Assembly (NCBI RefSeq): GCF_016906535.1
Contig: NC_057380.1
Span: 1,116,001-1,180,000, forward strand
Reading direction: 5' to 3'
Source of the DNA: Rhizoctonia solani
Taxonomy: Eukaryota > Basidiomycota > Agaricomycetes > Cantharellales > Ceratobasidiaceae
DNA length: 64,000 bases
The position numbers and the translations under genes are program-made. How positions within the stretch are numbered: the stretch's first letter is position 1; each line of letters opens with the position of its first letter. Positions 22,381 through 34,313 of the stretch are shown here, piece by piece. The notes under the pieces are model-generated. The model saw nothing but the letters and a program-made list of their open reading frames with translations. It was not told the origin of the DNA and did no database searches.

Positions 22381-23770
22381 TCATATCCTCCTAGCACACC
22401 ATATTTTGTATTTAGCATAAGATCGGTAATTCGGGTTCTGAACCTCTGCCTCTAATCTAGATAGAAACTCAGCTGCATTGCTTTCGTTCATGCCCATCAT
22501 TCGCAACATTGGAGGAAGAGCTTTCCAAGCTTTCTCGAAGATCAACTTGCCCATGGAACCAATCACCCGCTGAGTCTCTTCGTTCGACCAAGGTCCATTA
22601 GGTATAAGGTAAGTGGATGTAGTTATTGTTCGAAAGCCGCGAACAGAAGATACGGTAGTCTTGAGATCTGAGTTTTGGTTTTCCCACATTGGGTGACCTG
22701 GATCAAGGCGGTAGGCCATATCATCCCAGGCCGCGAGATCGATTCCTTGGGCCGTATGGGCCTTTCGCATCAAGCGAATGGCTTCTGTACGCATAGGTGA
22801 AGTGCGCAGAGGTATACTTGGGTTGCTTGCTGCGGCAAACATCAGAGGTTAGATTCAGACTCAGCCGATAATCACTTTTCAAATACCTTCGTAACTTTGC
22901 GAAGGCATCTCTCCGATTACTAGTAATCCACCGGGTTTGAGAACTCTATGCATTTCGCGAAGCATGAAGTTATAATCTTTAAACTAAATATGACAAGATG
23001 ACTGGCCATGAGCAAGATCCGCGTTCGTGTGTGGTGAGCGTACCATGGTAACGCATTGCCTTGCATGTACTAAGTCGAAGCTGGCATCAGGTTCGGCAAT
23101 GCCAGCGTATATATCGTACACTTCAAACTTGATCCTTTCATGGGGAACAAGCGCCGTCAATGGTTTCACGTCTATTGACACGATCTCAGTGCTAGGATAA
23201 GTGCTCGCTACCTCGTACGCCCTGCTAATGGTAAGTATTTTGCCAAGCTTATTTATTAGAGTGTGGCGTACCAGACGCCACTGTTTGTGACCAAGCTTAG
23301 CACCCGGGCGCCTGTCCCATCTAAACCGCCAGCGATCAACAGTTCCTCGGCGATGGCTGGAACGTTTTTGCCTCCTTGACTCAATCGTGTGATGATATTG
23401 AATACAACATTTATCCTTTCGGCTACAGCGTCAGTTGGAAAGGCGAGTGGAATATTGTCGTCGGTTACATAAGTAAACCCGTGAAGCGTTTTGAAATAAT
23501 CTACAAATGGAATAGTTAGCTTGAAAAACAGGCATCATGGCCGGGAGTAAAGCTATCGGGTAGACCAGATAGACAATGGTCAGAGGCAATACGCAACGTA
23601 CTCGCAACTTCTCCCGTGCTTAGTGTACTCATGGTCCGCGCACTCGAGCTCTCAGAGGTCATTGCTTCTGATCTGACCTCCGCAAATTCATCATCATAAT
23701 TATCGTGATCATTGTCGGTAACAAGGTAAACGGGCGCAGCCTCTTCTTGCGAGTTGTCTGGAAGCGGCAT
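22381..23770 (-). CDS. UMTA-like SAM-dependent methyltransferase, copy 1
   Basis: Exons are 23770-23602, 23500-23272, 23221-23044, 22983-22887 and 22829-22381, giving 373 residues in frame throughout. The N-terminal region is acidic and disordered, ending [11 protein letters not shown], followed by a class I methyltransferase fold. The motif I strand and loop reads [19 protein letters not shown], next comes IVSIDVKPL, then [17 protein letters not shown] (motif post-II) and [18 protein letters not shown] (motif III region). The usual Gly-rich D/ExGxGxG of motif I is degraded. Exon lengths 2, 3 and 4 (229, 178, 97 nt) equal those of copy 2, so the pair arose by duplication. Small-molecule or LaeA-like roles are known in this broad family; the substrate is unknown. 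Confidence 0.85.
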
Positions 23771-24007
23771 TGTAGGGAGAGCAGAGCGATAGTCAAGGCA
23801 AAACAGCGAGATCTATGGGGGTTAAATAGTCAAAAGAGAGTATCCATGAAACGGCAGCCACGGCCGAAATGATCAACGTCCCTACCCAACCGAACATCAA
23901 CTAGGGATACATAGCTCATTGATGTCAGCCCAACTGGTTGCAACACCGATTTGCATCGGGTATCCAACGAAGACCCAAGCCTATTTTCTCCACCAAAGAG
24001 TCGAGAT

Positions 24008-24395
24008 TTATTTGGCGCTACTATGGCCAAGTGCAAGAGCGATGAGAAGGACCCCAGATACCTGTGAAGATTCCCTGAATCTACAACAGACAAGGTATTT
24101 TCATCAATCGCTTGTATTTCGAAAACCATTCACGTACCATCCAGGGGCATGGCCCAGTTCTCAAAAATATTCTGGATAACGATTTCGAATGAAGTAAAGA
24201 GGTGAAGGGATTAGGGAGATTTACTTACTTAGCAATTAGGAGCGAGCCGCGGTATGCCGCGATCAGCATAGAGAAGATCAGCACTGACGACAAACCCAGC
24301 CACAAATGAAATGCAAATGGTGAACAAACTGTGAATCTGATAAAGTTAATATCATTACAGGGCCGGTAGTCAAATGTGGCCCATGAAACTGTCAT
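24008..24395 (-). CDS. Small putative membrane protein
   Basis: From ATG at 24395, exon 1 (24395-24229) encodes MTVSWATFDYRP and a hydrophobic segment (GLSSVLIFSMLIAAY). A short exon near 24173-24140 follows. The last exon starts at about 24090 (IQGIFTGIW, then a second hydrophobic helix and GHSSAK-stop). To stay open, the last exon requires one base fewer in the four-base C run at 24052-24055. It may be the remnant of a longer multi-span protein. I do not recognise the family. It sits between the two methyltransferases on the same strand. Confidence 0.4.
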
Positions 24396-24617
24396 GGTTT
24401 TACGCCGAACGAAAGTGGAGTGAAGATCATGGCGAGGGCTATATAGATAAATATAGTGCCCAGAGCGCGCTAATACACTCTTTGGCAGCTACACACACCA
24501 GCCCATTGATTGATTGGAAGTTTTCTATTTGAGGTACAGATGAACGCTAACCAAAGGGAGTTGATCATATTTTCAAGATTGGACACAAGGTACTCAACAA
24601 CAACGTAGCTTGACAAC

Positions 24618-26004
24618 CTAAATCTTCCTCGAACACCACAGTTTGTATTTGGCATAGGATCGGTATTTGGGATCGTCCACTTCCTCCAACAACTTTTCCA
24701 CAAACGCCTCCGCTTCTGTTTGGGGTACGCCCATCATTTGCATCGTTGGAAGTAGGGACTTCCAAGTCTGCTTGAATAACACCTTGGCAAGCGCACCAAG
24801 CACCCGTTGGCCCCCATCTGCCGACCACGGCCCGTTTGGTATGAGGTGTGTGAATGTGGTGACGTTATAAAACCCCCGGACGGCTGCCTGGTTTTCATTT
24901 TTCGCATCCAAGCTCGCGTTGTTCCACATAGGATGACCAGGACTAAGGCGATCGCTCATTTCGTCCCATGAATTCAGGTCGACGCCCTGGGAAGCGAGAC
25001 TAGTTCTTATTAGACCGATAGCCTTGACGCGGAGCGGGGATGAATGAAGAGGTTCAGAGGGGCTCTCCACTAGTGAGAATCATATCTTAGAACACAGGAT
25101 TAGTGGGCAAAGAAGGAATACAACTAACCTTCGTATGCCTGGGAAGGTATCTCACTAATGATAAGTAAACCGCCTGGTTTTAGCACGCGGTGCATCTCCC
25201 GCATCAAGAATTTATAATCCTTGGTCTGATTGATTTATCAAACTTCATTATTTTATGCCTGCAATTGTATCAAATAGTCCACTCACCAGCGTGACGCAGA
25301 TTCTTGCGTGTACTAGATCAAAAGATGCGTCTGGCTCGCAGATTCCAGCATACAAATTATAGACTTCATATTTGATTCTCGGGTGAGGGACATGCGGGGC
25401 GAGTGGTTTCACGTCCATCGAGACAAAATCCGCTGACGGATAGATCTCAGCTATCTCCTGGACCCTGCACGTACGAGCATTTAGTTGTTGTAATACGAAT
25501 AAAGCGGGAGTATTTACCAAGTACCGCTATTCGTAGGAAGGTCCAGCACTTTAGCTCCGCCCCCGTCCAACCCGCCTTGTGCAAGCAGCTCGTGGCCAGC
25601 AGATGGTATCATCTTACCCCCTTGGCAATGACGTATTATCATGTGAACGAGCACATCCAAACGGTCGGCAAGTGAGTCGGTTGGAAACACAACTGGGACG
25701 TTTTCATCGACCATATAAGTATAACCAAAGCGATCGTGAAAGTATTCTGTTAGGTAACAGGGTTCAGCAAGTAACCCAGTGGTCGATTTTAGAAGTGGAC
25801 CAGGGAGAATGCATAGCCTGATAGCATGGTTGGTTGAATGATAGAGGTTCCAGACGTACCAGCTACTTCACCGCTACTAAGTGTGCTCATGGTCTGACAG
25901 CTTGAGGCTTCAGATACAATGGCATCCGAATCGGTCCCGGCTTCCGACTCGAATTGAGTATCTGTGACATGATAAATTGTAGCCGTATTTTCGAAAAGGT
26001 TCAT
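24618..26004 (-). CDS. UMTA-like SAM-dependent methyltransferase, copy 2
   Basis: Exons are 26004-25860, 25746-25518, 25464-25287, 25225-25129 and 25069-24618, giving 366 residues. The layout is the same as copy 1: disordered N-terminus ending [26 protein letters not shown] as a degenerate motif [45 protein letters not shown]; and a C-terminal helical domain ending [15 protein letters not shown]. The last exon includes a conserved HLIPNGPWS block. It is divergent with the DUF7330-type gene at 27149. The substrate is unknown, but proximity to a PsiD-like decarboxylase suggests amine or amino-acid-derived metabolites as one possibility. Confidence 0.85.
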
Positions 26005-27148
26005 TGTTGAAGTCCAACGAGTTGGCGGTGAGGAAAGGCAAATGTATGAGTTCGGGAAAGAAGTGGCTTAGCAGTGGATAGAAAAAATGGGAGACGTATG
26101 GTGTTTTTATAGGAGCAGCTGCTTGTAGTCGAAGACTTGACCGTAAACACTTCAGGAGCCACTTCGATCACGATCGAGGGGGGAATGTATCTCAATAATC
26201 CGGTTTGATTGCGATATTTCAAAACTTGCGCACCCCCATCAAGTAATGCGCGGGCACTCCGCAGACACTAATCTTCTAGCGATATTTACCATTCAATTAT
26301 CTATGCAACAAACGTTGGTCGTCAGTTAAAGACGGGCCAATAAACGCTCTGGGATCTACACTTGATGAGCCAAGTTGCCTTTAGAAGGAAAGTCATCGAG
26401 TTGCACAGTTTCTACCCGAGTGCATTGGAAAGCCCTGCTGATAGTAGTCAACGCGTCAATAAAAGTTCATACAAACGGGATAACTAACCATCGCTCATTT
26501 TGTCGAGATCTACAGCGCCGAGGTATTAAAATAGCTTGCTTTCATAGCATTGCCATGGCAGTTACTGTGAATAACTAATTCCGTTCACGGGCAGTCTCAT
26601 CTCGATCGAGAGGTCGCAGAGTGAATCCACGTTCAAAGTGCCGACGATAAAGTTTCTGACCGAGAATGAATTGGGTGATTAGCAGCAGTGTATCAGTCGC
26701 CGCAGCGGCAGCAGTGCCTCAGTTTGATGATATCCATGTACCCGAGGGAATAGTTGATATTAGAATTGTGTTTTCTGTTTGCACAATATGTCTACGAAAG
26801 AGACACTATAGAGAGCACCATAGATCGGTGTGTAGACAGATCATAGCTGATTTATATGAATTTTAATCTAGCACACCGCTGTGAACGTTGCAAGTACGTC
26901 ACTAGTATTGGTCTGGGGCGGTTTTATGTCACGTGGGATTATGTTGATCCGCAGCTTACGGCTGAGGCTTCGAAACACTGCCCCTGGTCCACAACTAAGT
27001 CTCAGCCAATGAGCACAGCGAATAGCTACCGCGAGATGGCGCTCCTGCATCGCCTCGGCTGCCCATCAGATGCTCGTGGGGCCAGTCATAAACCTCCCAC
27101 AGTTGCCATTGTCTCTCGTTCACTGAGATTGCTCCACCATAGTACTCA
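26005..27148. other. Divergent intergenic region
   Basis: Upstream of both methyltransferase copy 2 (minus) and the DUF7330-type gene (plus). Frames of 60-98 codons overlap on both strands and none is recognisable. Confidence 0.5.
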
Positions 27149-28695
27149 ATGATTGTACCAGAGAAGTCCAGCGATAGCCCTTCCGGCTCTGTCGTCCGCG
27201 AATATGGATTGAATTCAAACCCTGGCCATGGGTCAAGTGATGCACAAGTAAGAAAATGTTGCTCATAAACATCGTCGGTCTTCTGAAACTTACTATCAAC
27301 AATCTACAATAGTCTGTATTATCCCAAGAACCCCCTCCATATTCCGAGGCCGGGCCTTCAATATTGTCGAATCCTACGCCCGCGTCACGGCGAGTCAATT
27401 CCGCTCCCCAACCAACCAAGGCCCGTTCGGGATCATCACAGAGTGAACCGCGAAACCTGCTCGATTCACCACGGCCCGTTCCGGCTTTACATTCATCCCC
27501 ACCCCCACCAACCCATCCTTCTCAGATGCAATTAACTCGAGCCCAACCACGTCTTCAACGACGTCCTGATTCAACGTTCTCTTCCCCGCCTAGGTCTCCG
27601 AGCCAACACCCTCACCTCTCTCCGTCGATGGATTCCGAGCCCTCGCCACGCATCGAATCTCAAAGTTGTAATTTCTTATCCGAACACAGGCGCAATGCCA
27701 GTATCAAAGGCGTCTGGAATCTAGACACCGGTCTCCCAGTCCCAGAGAGCCTACGCCCACACGTTTCCGAGTTTTATGGATTTTGGAACGAGATGGACAA
27801 GAAATCGCAAAAGGTTCGAGAGAAGGAGCGCAAGAAGCATGAGGGTTGCAGATGGGGGCGAAAGAAATCAAACGAACTATATCAACCTCCCAAACTAGCC
27901 AATGAAGGTGTCATGCCCCACTTGATGCTTGCTTCGAAGAATGGTAGTGTCCAGGCCGAGGTCAACATATCTTCTAGCGATGGGGTTCCAAGGTTGGTAA
28001 CAGTTGTAGCCGAGAGCAACGATGGGTCCGTCAAGCTTACTATAGTGAGTGAATTGAACCCTTTGGTTGAATACCATCCGCTAAATTTTGTCCTTATGAC
28101 CGCAGAATGGTCCTCCTGATCAGTCTCTGAGGATCTTTGCTACATCGATGGATGGCTCGGTTCGAGTTCGCATCCCACCCACATTCGAGGGCGCCATCTG
28201 GATGACTACTGATGATGGAAGCATAAATATATCCGACGCGATCAAGGTAAGCTATTGGCTATTTTAATACAACCTTGACCTGAACTAGCCTCTTAGCCAC
28301 GCCTCACGAATTTTAGCATATCTAATAAAACTGCTCGATGCTACCTTGGTGACTGGCAATCTGCTCAATTCGGTCACATCAAGGGGGCAGCTTCTTCCTC
28401 GTCTCTCGAGTCCGAGGACCCATTCAAAACTTGGACTGGCCCACTTGTTCATATTTACGCGCACGATGGGTCGGCCCATATCGCGTATACAGGTGAAGAT
28501 ACTTCAAGTACGTTTTCCAAGGCTATGCGGAGCATATATAACGGTATTGTTGGAACTAGTAACGATGGGACTGAAGGGGAGGCTAGAACGGATTCTAATA
28601 TCAATCGCTATCCAATGGATCAAGAGGCTTGTCTCCCAAGGATGGCTTGGGCTACCGGAAGTCTTGGACCAGCGTCTCATTCCCGGCCCCATTAG
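27149..28695 (+). CDS. DUF7330-type protein, copy A
   Basis: Exons are 27149-27247, 27313-28044, 28106-28246 and 28297-28695, giving 456 residues. The first exon is found by matching copy B: both begin MI and continue after the first intron with PPPY. A long Pro/Ser-rich N-terminus precedes SIKGVWNLDTGLPVPESL and a Lys/Glu-rich stretch (KSQKVREKERKKHEG). Then come repeated short beta-strand units of the form (N/D)GSVxxxV: SKNGSVQAEV, SNDGSVKLTI, MDGSVRVRI and DGSINIS. This pattern suggests a beta-solenoid or adhesin-like fold. The family is common in Agaricomycetes; my family name is from memory. No signal peptide is visible and the function is unknown. Confidence 0.75.
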
Positions 28696-29203
28696 ATAAT
28701 CTAGTACGACCATGGACTTTTTGTGTGCTGGGTGACTTGCACAAATGTGGTATCGATTTGGAACCCTGAAGTTTGTTGTCTGTATGCCTCCGGAGCTCTT
28801 CATGTACCATGCCAGAATAGTTGGCTGAGCTTGTGTTTATGTTATGTTGTCGGTTATCACTTTTGTACATTATCCGAGGACTCTGGCTTGGCCGTCTGGA
28901 CTCTGTATGTTTGAGTTGGAACAGCTACCGTGTATAATATTAATCTACGGCCAATGCGAGCCCGTCATAGCTCTCTCGAACAATCAATAAACACATACAT
29001 ATATTCACCGAGGCCCAGAATAGAAGTAGTGAATAACAAGTTGGATACAGCCCAGTATCGGGCATGATAAAACGACGTAAAAATATAGCCAACACTTAGA
29101 TCACATCATACCCAAAATCATCGTTAATTGTGACCAGTTGGAAAGCTATATGCGCATTTAATGATCAGGAATTCGGATGGTTAATTTGGGAAATGTATCA
29201 ATA
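28696..29203. other. Intergenic between convergent genes
   Basis: About 500 bp of 3' flanks; no gene recognised. Confidence 0.6.
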
Positions 29204-30955
29204 TCACCTTAATTCTCTGATCTCATCCCAAGGTTTATATGTTTCTCTGGATTTTGTCCAAGCTCGTGCCATAGATGTTTGAATACTCTCGAGGTGTGCT
29301 TCAGTTTGTGCTCTGGCTATTGGACTGGAGGCTGACAGAACGTGGCTCATTATTCTAGTCTGAAATGCCTCCAGGCTCAAAAGTTTATCTTGACGTCTTC
29401 CATGTTTCTGCCCATGAAATCAAACATATGTTATATCATAATTTGCAAGGTAGCGATATTAGTGCTTGCTTACCTCGTAACGAGCCGTCACATTGACCGG
29501 CTGTGCCTCATCGTTCCCTATGGCTGAGATAACATTTTTTACCAACAACTCGACTATTTCGGTCATGGTGTCCTTGATGAGCTTGATAACTTTATCCTCC
29601 GTTCTAGTACGCGCGTGCTCCCAAACAACATCCCATTTACTCCATACAACTCCCCACATATCGTCGCGCTTTGGGTTTTTTGCACTGGAGGTGGTTTCTT
29701 CTTCGACGACACGTTTTGCGGCGTTAAGCGCAGCCCTTTCTGCAGCGCGAAAGGCTCTATTAAACATATCCCTATGCATCTTTTCTTCATCGTAACCTTC
29801 TGGGCTATCCAAGGGTGGAATAGGGTTCGGCGGATCCGAATCATTTACGCCATTAACGTTGTTCTCCTCGCTTAATATACTACTCGCCGCCGGGATGGCA
29901 TCATTTAGCGCTTCATTCCATACATGAGCGAATTGAACGACATTTTCACCGAGTATTCGATACTTGAGACGATAAAATGGGTCGATCCGCGAATCGGTTG
30001 TTATGTGATCGAAGATATTTTTGGTGCTTGCGTGCATGTCCGCGTAACCAGTTGCAAGTGCCTCCAGAAGGACCTTCCATACGATTTCAAGCAATTGCTT
30101 TCGTACGGGTTTATTAAACGCCCCCATCAACTGGTCCACCCATAGTTTCTCGTGAACACTGTCAGCGATAAGTTGTTGATTGACTAGGATCTTTTCGAGC
30201 GATGGCCCCACATTTTGTCGCAGCTGATCATGGACAACCTCCTTCAAGCGATTTTCAAGGCCAAGGTTTAATCGCATCTTGAGGCATCCTTTGAGCATTA
30301 CTCTAACTGTACTCGTTGGCAACCCCCAGACCATAAGCTCACGTTTGCTCAGCCCGCTGTTGAGGGAATGTCCAGTCTCTCGTCGGAATGTGGTAATCGT
30401 GTCGAGGACAAGCTCGAGTAACGCTTCAACAATCTTCTTTGTCAGAGATGAAGCAAGCCCCTCGATCGGTTCATCTAGAATATTCACTACTTTTTGAAGG
30501 GGTGGGAGGACAAAGGGTTTAGCATGTCTGACCACAACCATAACTATGGTCCAAGAAAAGAAGTAGCAATTGTATGTGGCCAGATTATATTTGTTGGTTA
30601 CTTCATCGTTGGCTATAGCAAATGCAGCCGATAACACTAAGAGCAGGTCACGTTTCTCAGCATCCTTGAGGTCTACTTCTATTTCGCAATAGGTAGTTTG
30701 TGTGATTTTAGAGAGATCGTCCGATATTAGCAGGCAAAAATCATCGCCAGCCTTTCGGCATTCTGTAGCCCCAAGCGCTTCGCTAATTAGAGCGCCGAAT
30801 TTGCTAGTTTCTGGTCGCCTGTCAAAGCGGACGATCGAGTCGTCATCCATGAATACGAGAACAAATCTATGAGGGGCTTTCCGTTGTCGATTCGGATTTG
30901 CATTCGATTTATAAGAATTGATTTTTCGGATTTCAATCGCCTGCGGCCATACCAT
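29204..30955 (-). CDS. Uncharacterised 561-residue protein with possible His/Asn-Cys motif
   Basis: Exon 1 is 30955-29474 and exon 2 is 29407-29204, joined in phase. The N-terminal 150 residues include APHRFVLVFMDDDSIVRFDR and, about 100 residues on, YNLATYNCYFFSWTIVMVVV. A histidine on a predicted strand followed by an N-C-x-x-F helix recalls LRAT/NlpC-P60-like folds, but this is inference from two short motifs. The rest is alpha-helical and charged, with a Glu/Arg/Ala-rich segment (FRAAERAALNAAKRVVEEE). Another coding piece may lie upstream: minus-strand frames at 30956-31214 include an open stretch with GGLLEFVPGTEIDPPPF, so the true start may be an exon earlier. Similar proteins form a family in Rhizoctonia; function unknown. 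Confidence 0.7.
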
Positions 30956-32869
30956 TCGAACATACCCCCTTCACCCCAAGTGTTGGTGAAATCCATAGAC
31001 ACACGCGATTGCTTGGATGCCAAGCTTGAGCTGAAAACAATGGGGTGATTAGGAGGCATAGTAGCGCTTCTGATGTGTATGCGATGAAGGGGGGTGGATC
31101 GATTTCAGTGCCTGGAACAAATTCTAAGAGCCCTCCAGCTTTATAGATGGATTTCCCCCTTGACCCAACGCAGTCTTTGTGTGTGAATGTATTTCTAAAA
31201 AAGAACTGCCTCATGTCTCAAAAGCAATTGTAGATCCGACTTGCACGCGGCTCATTCCTGCTCCTTCCTTTTTGCTAACCTGAGCCCAGACTTCCCAGGA
31301 TCATGGGGTATATGCATGTTTTGCCCGAGGCATTTTACTCATTCATGTTGTCTGGTATATATCAGCTGCCTTTATTCAGGTCAAAAATGCAGCTAAGAGC
31401 CCTGAAATAATTAAATAGCATAAATCATAGTTCTCACGCGGGTTCTGATACAATTGTATCGATGGCTTGCATGTTAGCGGCTTAAACTCCCTCGACTGTC
31501 ATCCTGGTGCATGTAGATAATCGGTATGTTCTGACTCCAAATACGGGCTCCCCAAACCTTCGGCTCCATCATGGTTTACATGACCCGGATCGGAATCCTC
31601 CGTATGATATGCATATACCGATCTCCTTGCTTTGGGCCTCTGTAGCGCGCGTCTTTGCCCTGGTACACCCCTCGTATTGATAGCATCTTCAGCTTGTTTA
31701 TAGTTAGCCTATTCAATCGACCCGCAGCTATGCTAATTGGAGAGAAAGTTGACATTGCTACTTATTGGGTTTTTTCAAGGGATTAACACGAGGCGTGTAA
31801 ACCACGCAGCTTTTAGACGCCTAGCCACGTAATAACTCTAAGTATTGTACTCTGCACCTTGGACAGTCTTACATTGCTGATCGATTGAGACTTTTATGAT
31901 TATGTGCACGTTCGAGCTGAATAAACTGAGTCTGGACGCCAGCAGGGCTCCTTTTGGTCACGACTGATAGATTTTGTTCATAGACGCTCAGGGAGGCAGA
32001 TTGACTATGTCAATTGAGGACCTTTAATTTGAGCTCTCTTTATAGGCTTAAGTTAGGGGCTATGGATCGGAGCTTGCGGAGACGTAAGATCCTAGACTTA
32101 GGCGTAGCGTAGCCAGAGCCTCCGATGTAGTTTAGTCACGTGATTGTCGATTGAGAATAATCGGCTTACTTCATAGCACATTCGATACTTCATCACACTT
32201 TTGTTTTCCTCTTTTACCACCCACCTTCCCATCCGCTTGCCTCTACACCCTGTCTCACGAACCGTCGTTCATTCCAGAGTTTTCTCATCGTTCCTCCTCC
32301 ATGCTCGACTATCGTCAGGCTTTGCCATTCACCCGCGACTTCTGCTCGTGTTTTGGTGCCCGGGCTCTCATCCGCACACTCCGCTCCGGATCCCCACCCC
32401 CCGCTCGTAGCTGACGATGGTCATTTTTGCGGACATGTACATATCTATTTCCATGCTAATTTCACCTCGATTAAATACACGAAGCCATCAGAGTCTAAGT
32501 ATAAAAATATCCCTAAACCATGGTATCCATCTTGTGTCAATCATTTGTCGATAGGACATAGCTGTATTCACCAAGATGATTCCGGGGCGCTTAGTAATCA
32601 GGCTGCATCATGCCGATCGCTGACGGAGACATAAATACCTTCGCACTGCATTGACTGTGTAACATGCAGGGCAGGCACGAAACGCAATCTCCATTGCCAG
32701 ATACGGATTTCTGGATCTTCTAAATGTGCCGCGCAGCCGTGCCGCAGCCACACCGCCTCGGTAACGGAGCAACCACGCACTCGCTATCGATGTCTATAAG
32801 TTGAGTCATGATCGTCGTATCACATCCATTCTAAGTCTGCCCCGCCACAACCTGCTATTCACAAGTACT
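30956..32869. other. Intergenic, no gene recognised
   Basis: Apart from the possible extra 5' exon of the preceding gene (30956-31214), I see no supported gene. A pyrimidine-rich stretch at 32190-32420 holds overlapping open frames in two phases (32151-32414 and 32201-32410), typical of low complexity rather than coding. Confidence 0.45.
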
Positions 32870-34313
32870 ATGATTCTCGATGGGTCTGAAAGTAGCGATT
32901 CTAAAGTCGCGCCAACAATTCATGATGAAGTTTCGGAAGTAGGTTCCCAGGTGGGTTTGTTCTCGATTCATTTTTCGACATTTATGATTGATAACCATTT
33001 CTTATTTCATATCAGAGTCCACCCCCCTATGCGCCTAGCTCTGCTTTTACTATATCAAGCGACCAAAAGCCACTCCCTACTCCCCCTCAATCACCTCCTG
33101 CCAGTTCGGCTGGTGATTATGATCCTGGATTACCACACGGACTTCCTCCTCCGTGTAACTATCTTGTTCAGCGCCGATCTAACGATAGCATCAAGGGGAC
33201 GTGGTATGTTGACCCTACCATGCCCATTCCCGATGCTCTGCTCCCATCAATTGAGAGTTTCGATGGCTTGTGGAACGAATCGGACCAGAAAGCCAGGAAG
33301 GAACGGAAAAAGCTGGAGAAGAAAGGCAAACGTCGCGACGAAATCTTACCCGCTCCCAATGCTATCCGCCCAAATCTTCTTCTGAGCTCTAACAACGGCA
33401 GTATCAATGCCAAGGTACATGTCGTTTCAAGTGACGGCCAACCGCGCACAGGCTTGATTATAGCCGAGGGATCCAACGGTTCTATTGTTTTAGACATTGT
33501 AGGCTTCGTACTTTTTTGCATTATATCCACGCTCTGACGGTGAATCTTGCGACAGAAAACTTATGCGCCTCAGCCTTTGCGCATTTTCGCAATCTCGGAA
33601 AACGGTTCCGTTCGAGTTAGGCTTCCACACACTTTCGAGGGTGCAGTTACGGCGAGCTCGAAATATGGAAGCATTAAAATATCAGACTCTATTAAGGTAT
33701 GTCTTGTTTCTTTTTCAAATTCTCTTACTTGTTCACATCTCTGGGCTGCTCTTAGTCTCGCATGACCACGTTTTCGACTTTATCCGACACCACACGCGCA
33801 TTTATTGGAGACTGGCAAGCTGTTGGGTTCGGAGCAACTCCTTCGGTTTCTTCAGCTAATCCCAACGACGACCGTCCGACTCCTACCACCGTACCCGACC
33901 CATTTACGAGCTGGTCAGGCCCTAGCGTGCACATTGCTTCACGGTGCGGCAGCGTTCATTTATCTTACTCGGAGGAAACTCGAGATGAGGAGGACGTAAG
34001 CGGATTCGCAAATGCATTCAAAGGGTTTATGAGCGGCTTGTTTGGGGCGAGTGGGGATGTACGGGAAGGGCCCGGAGGGAGTCAGCAGAGTAGAAATCCT
34101 TGGGGAGAGGGGAGGTTTCCACGGGGGAACGGACCACCCTGGGGACAGGCGCCTCCTGGGGTGCCTCCCATGGGTCCATTTGGTGCATTTGGCCCATTCG
34201 GGCGAGGTGGTCCACCCTTTGCTCGTGGGGGAGGACCGTTTGGGAGGGGTGTGGATCTTATAGGCGAGGGGCATTTGGCAGTAATTCCCCCGGTTGTTCG
34301 CGAAGTGGCCTAG
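32870..34313 (+). CDS. DUF7330-type protein, copy B
   Basis: Exons are 32870-32950, 33016-33498, 33556-33696 and 33756-34313, giving 420 residues. It parallels copy A: a short acidic first exon, PPPYAPSS, NDSIKGTWYVDPTMPIPDAL, a Lys/Arg stretch (KARKERKKLEKKGKR), then beta units SNNGSINAKV, SNGSIVLDI, ENGSVRVRL and KYGSIKIS. Exon 3 is 141 nt in both copies. It differs in the C-terminus, which is rich in Gly, Pro and Phe (GPFGAFGPFGRGGPPFARGG), a disordered prion-like tail absent from copy A. Function unknown. Confidence 0.75.

Noticed and set aside
20915..26004. A full psilocybin-type cluster
   Set aside because: Only the decarboxylase resembles that pathway. The methyltransferases belong to a different family and no kinase or P450 is present.
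32151..32634. Overlapping frames in the pyrimidine-rich stretch as an exon
   Set aside because: Two phases are open at once, as expected from low-complexity sequence, and no clear splice partner exists.
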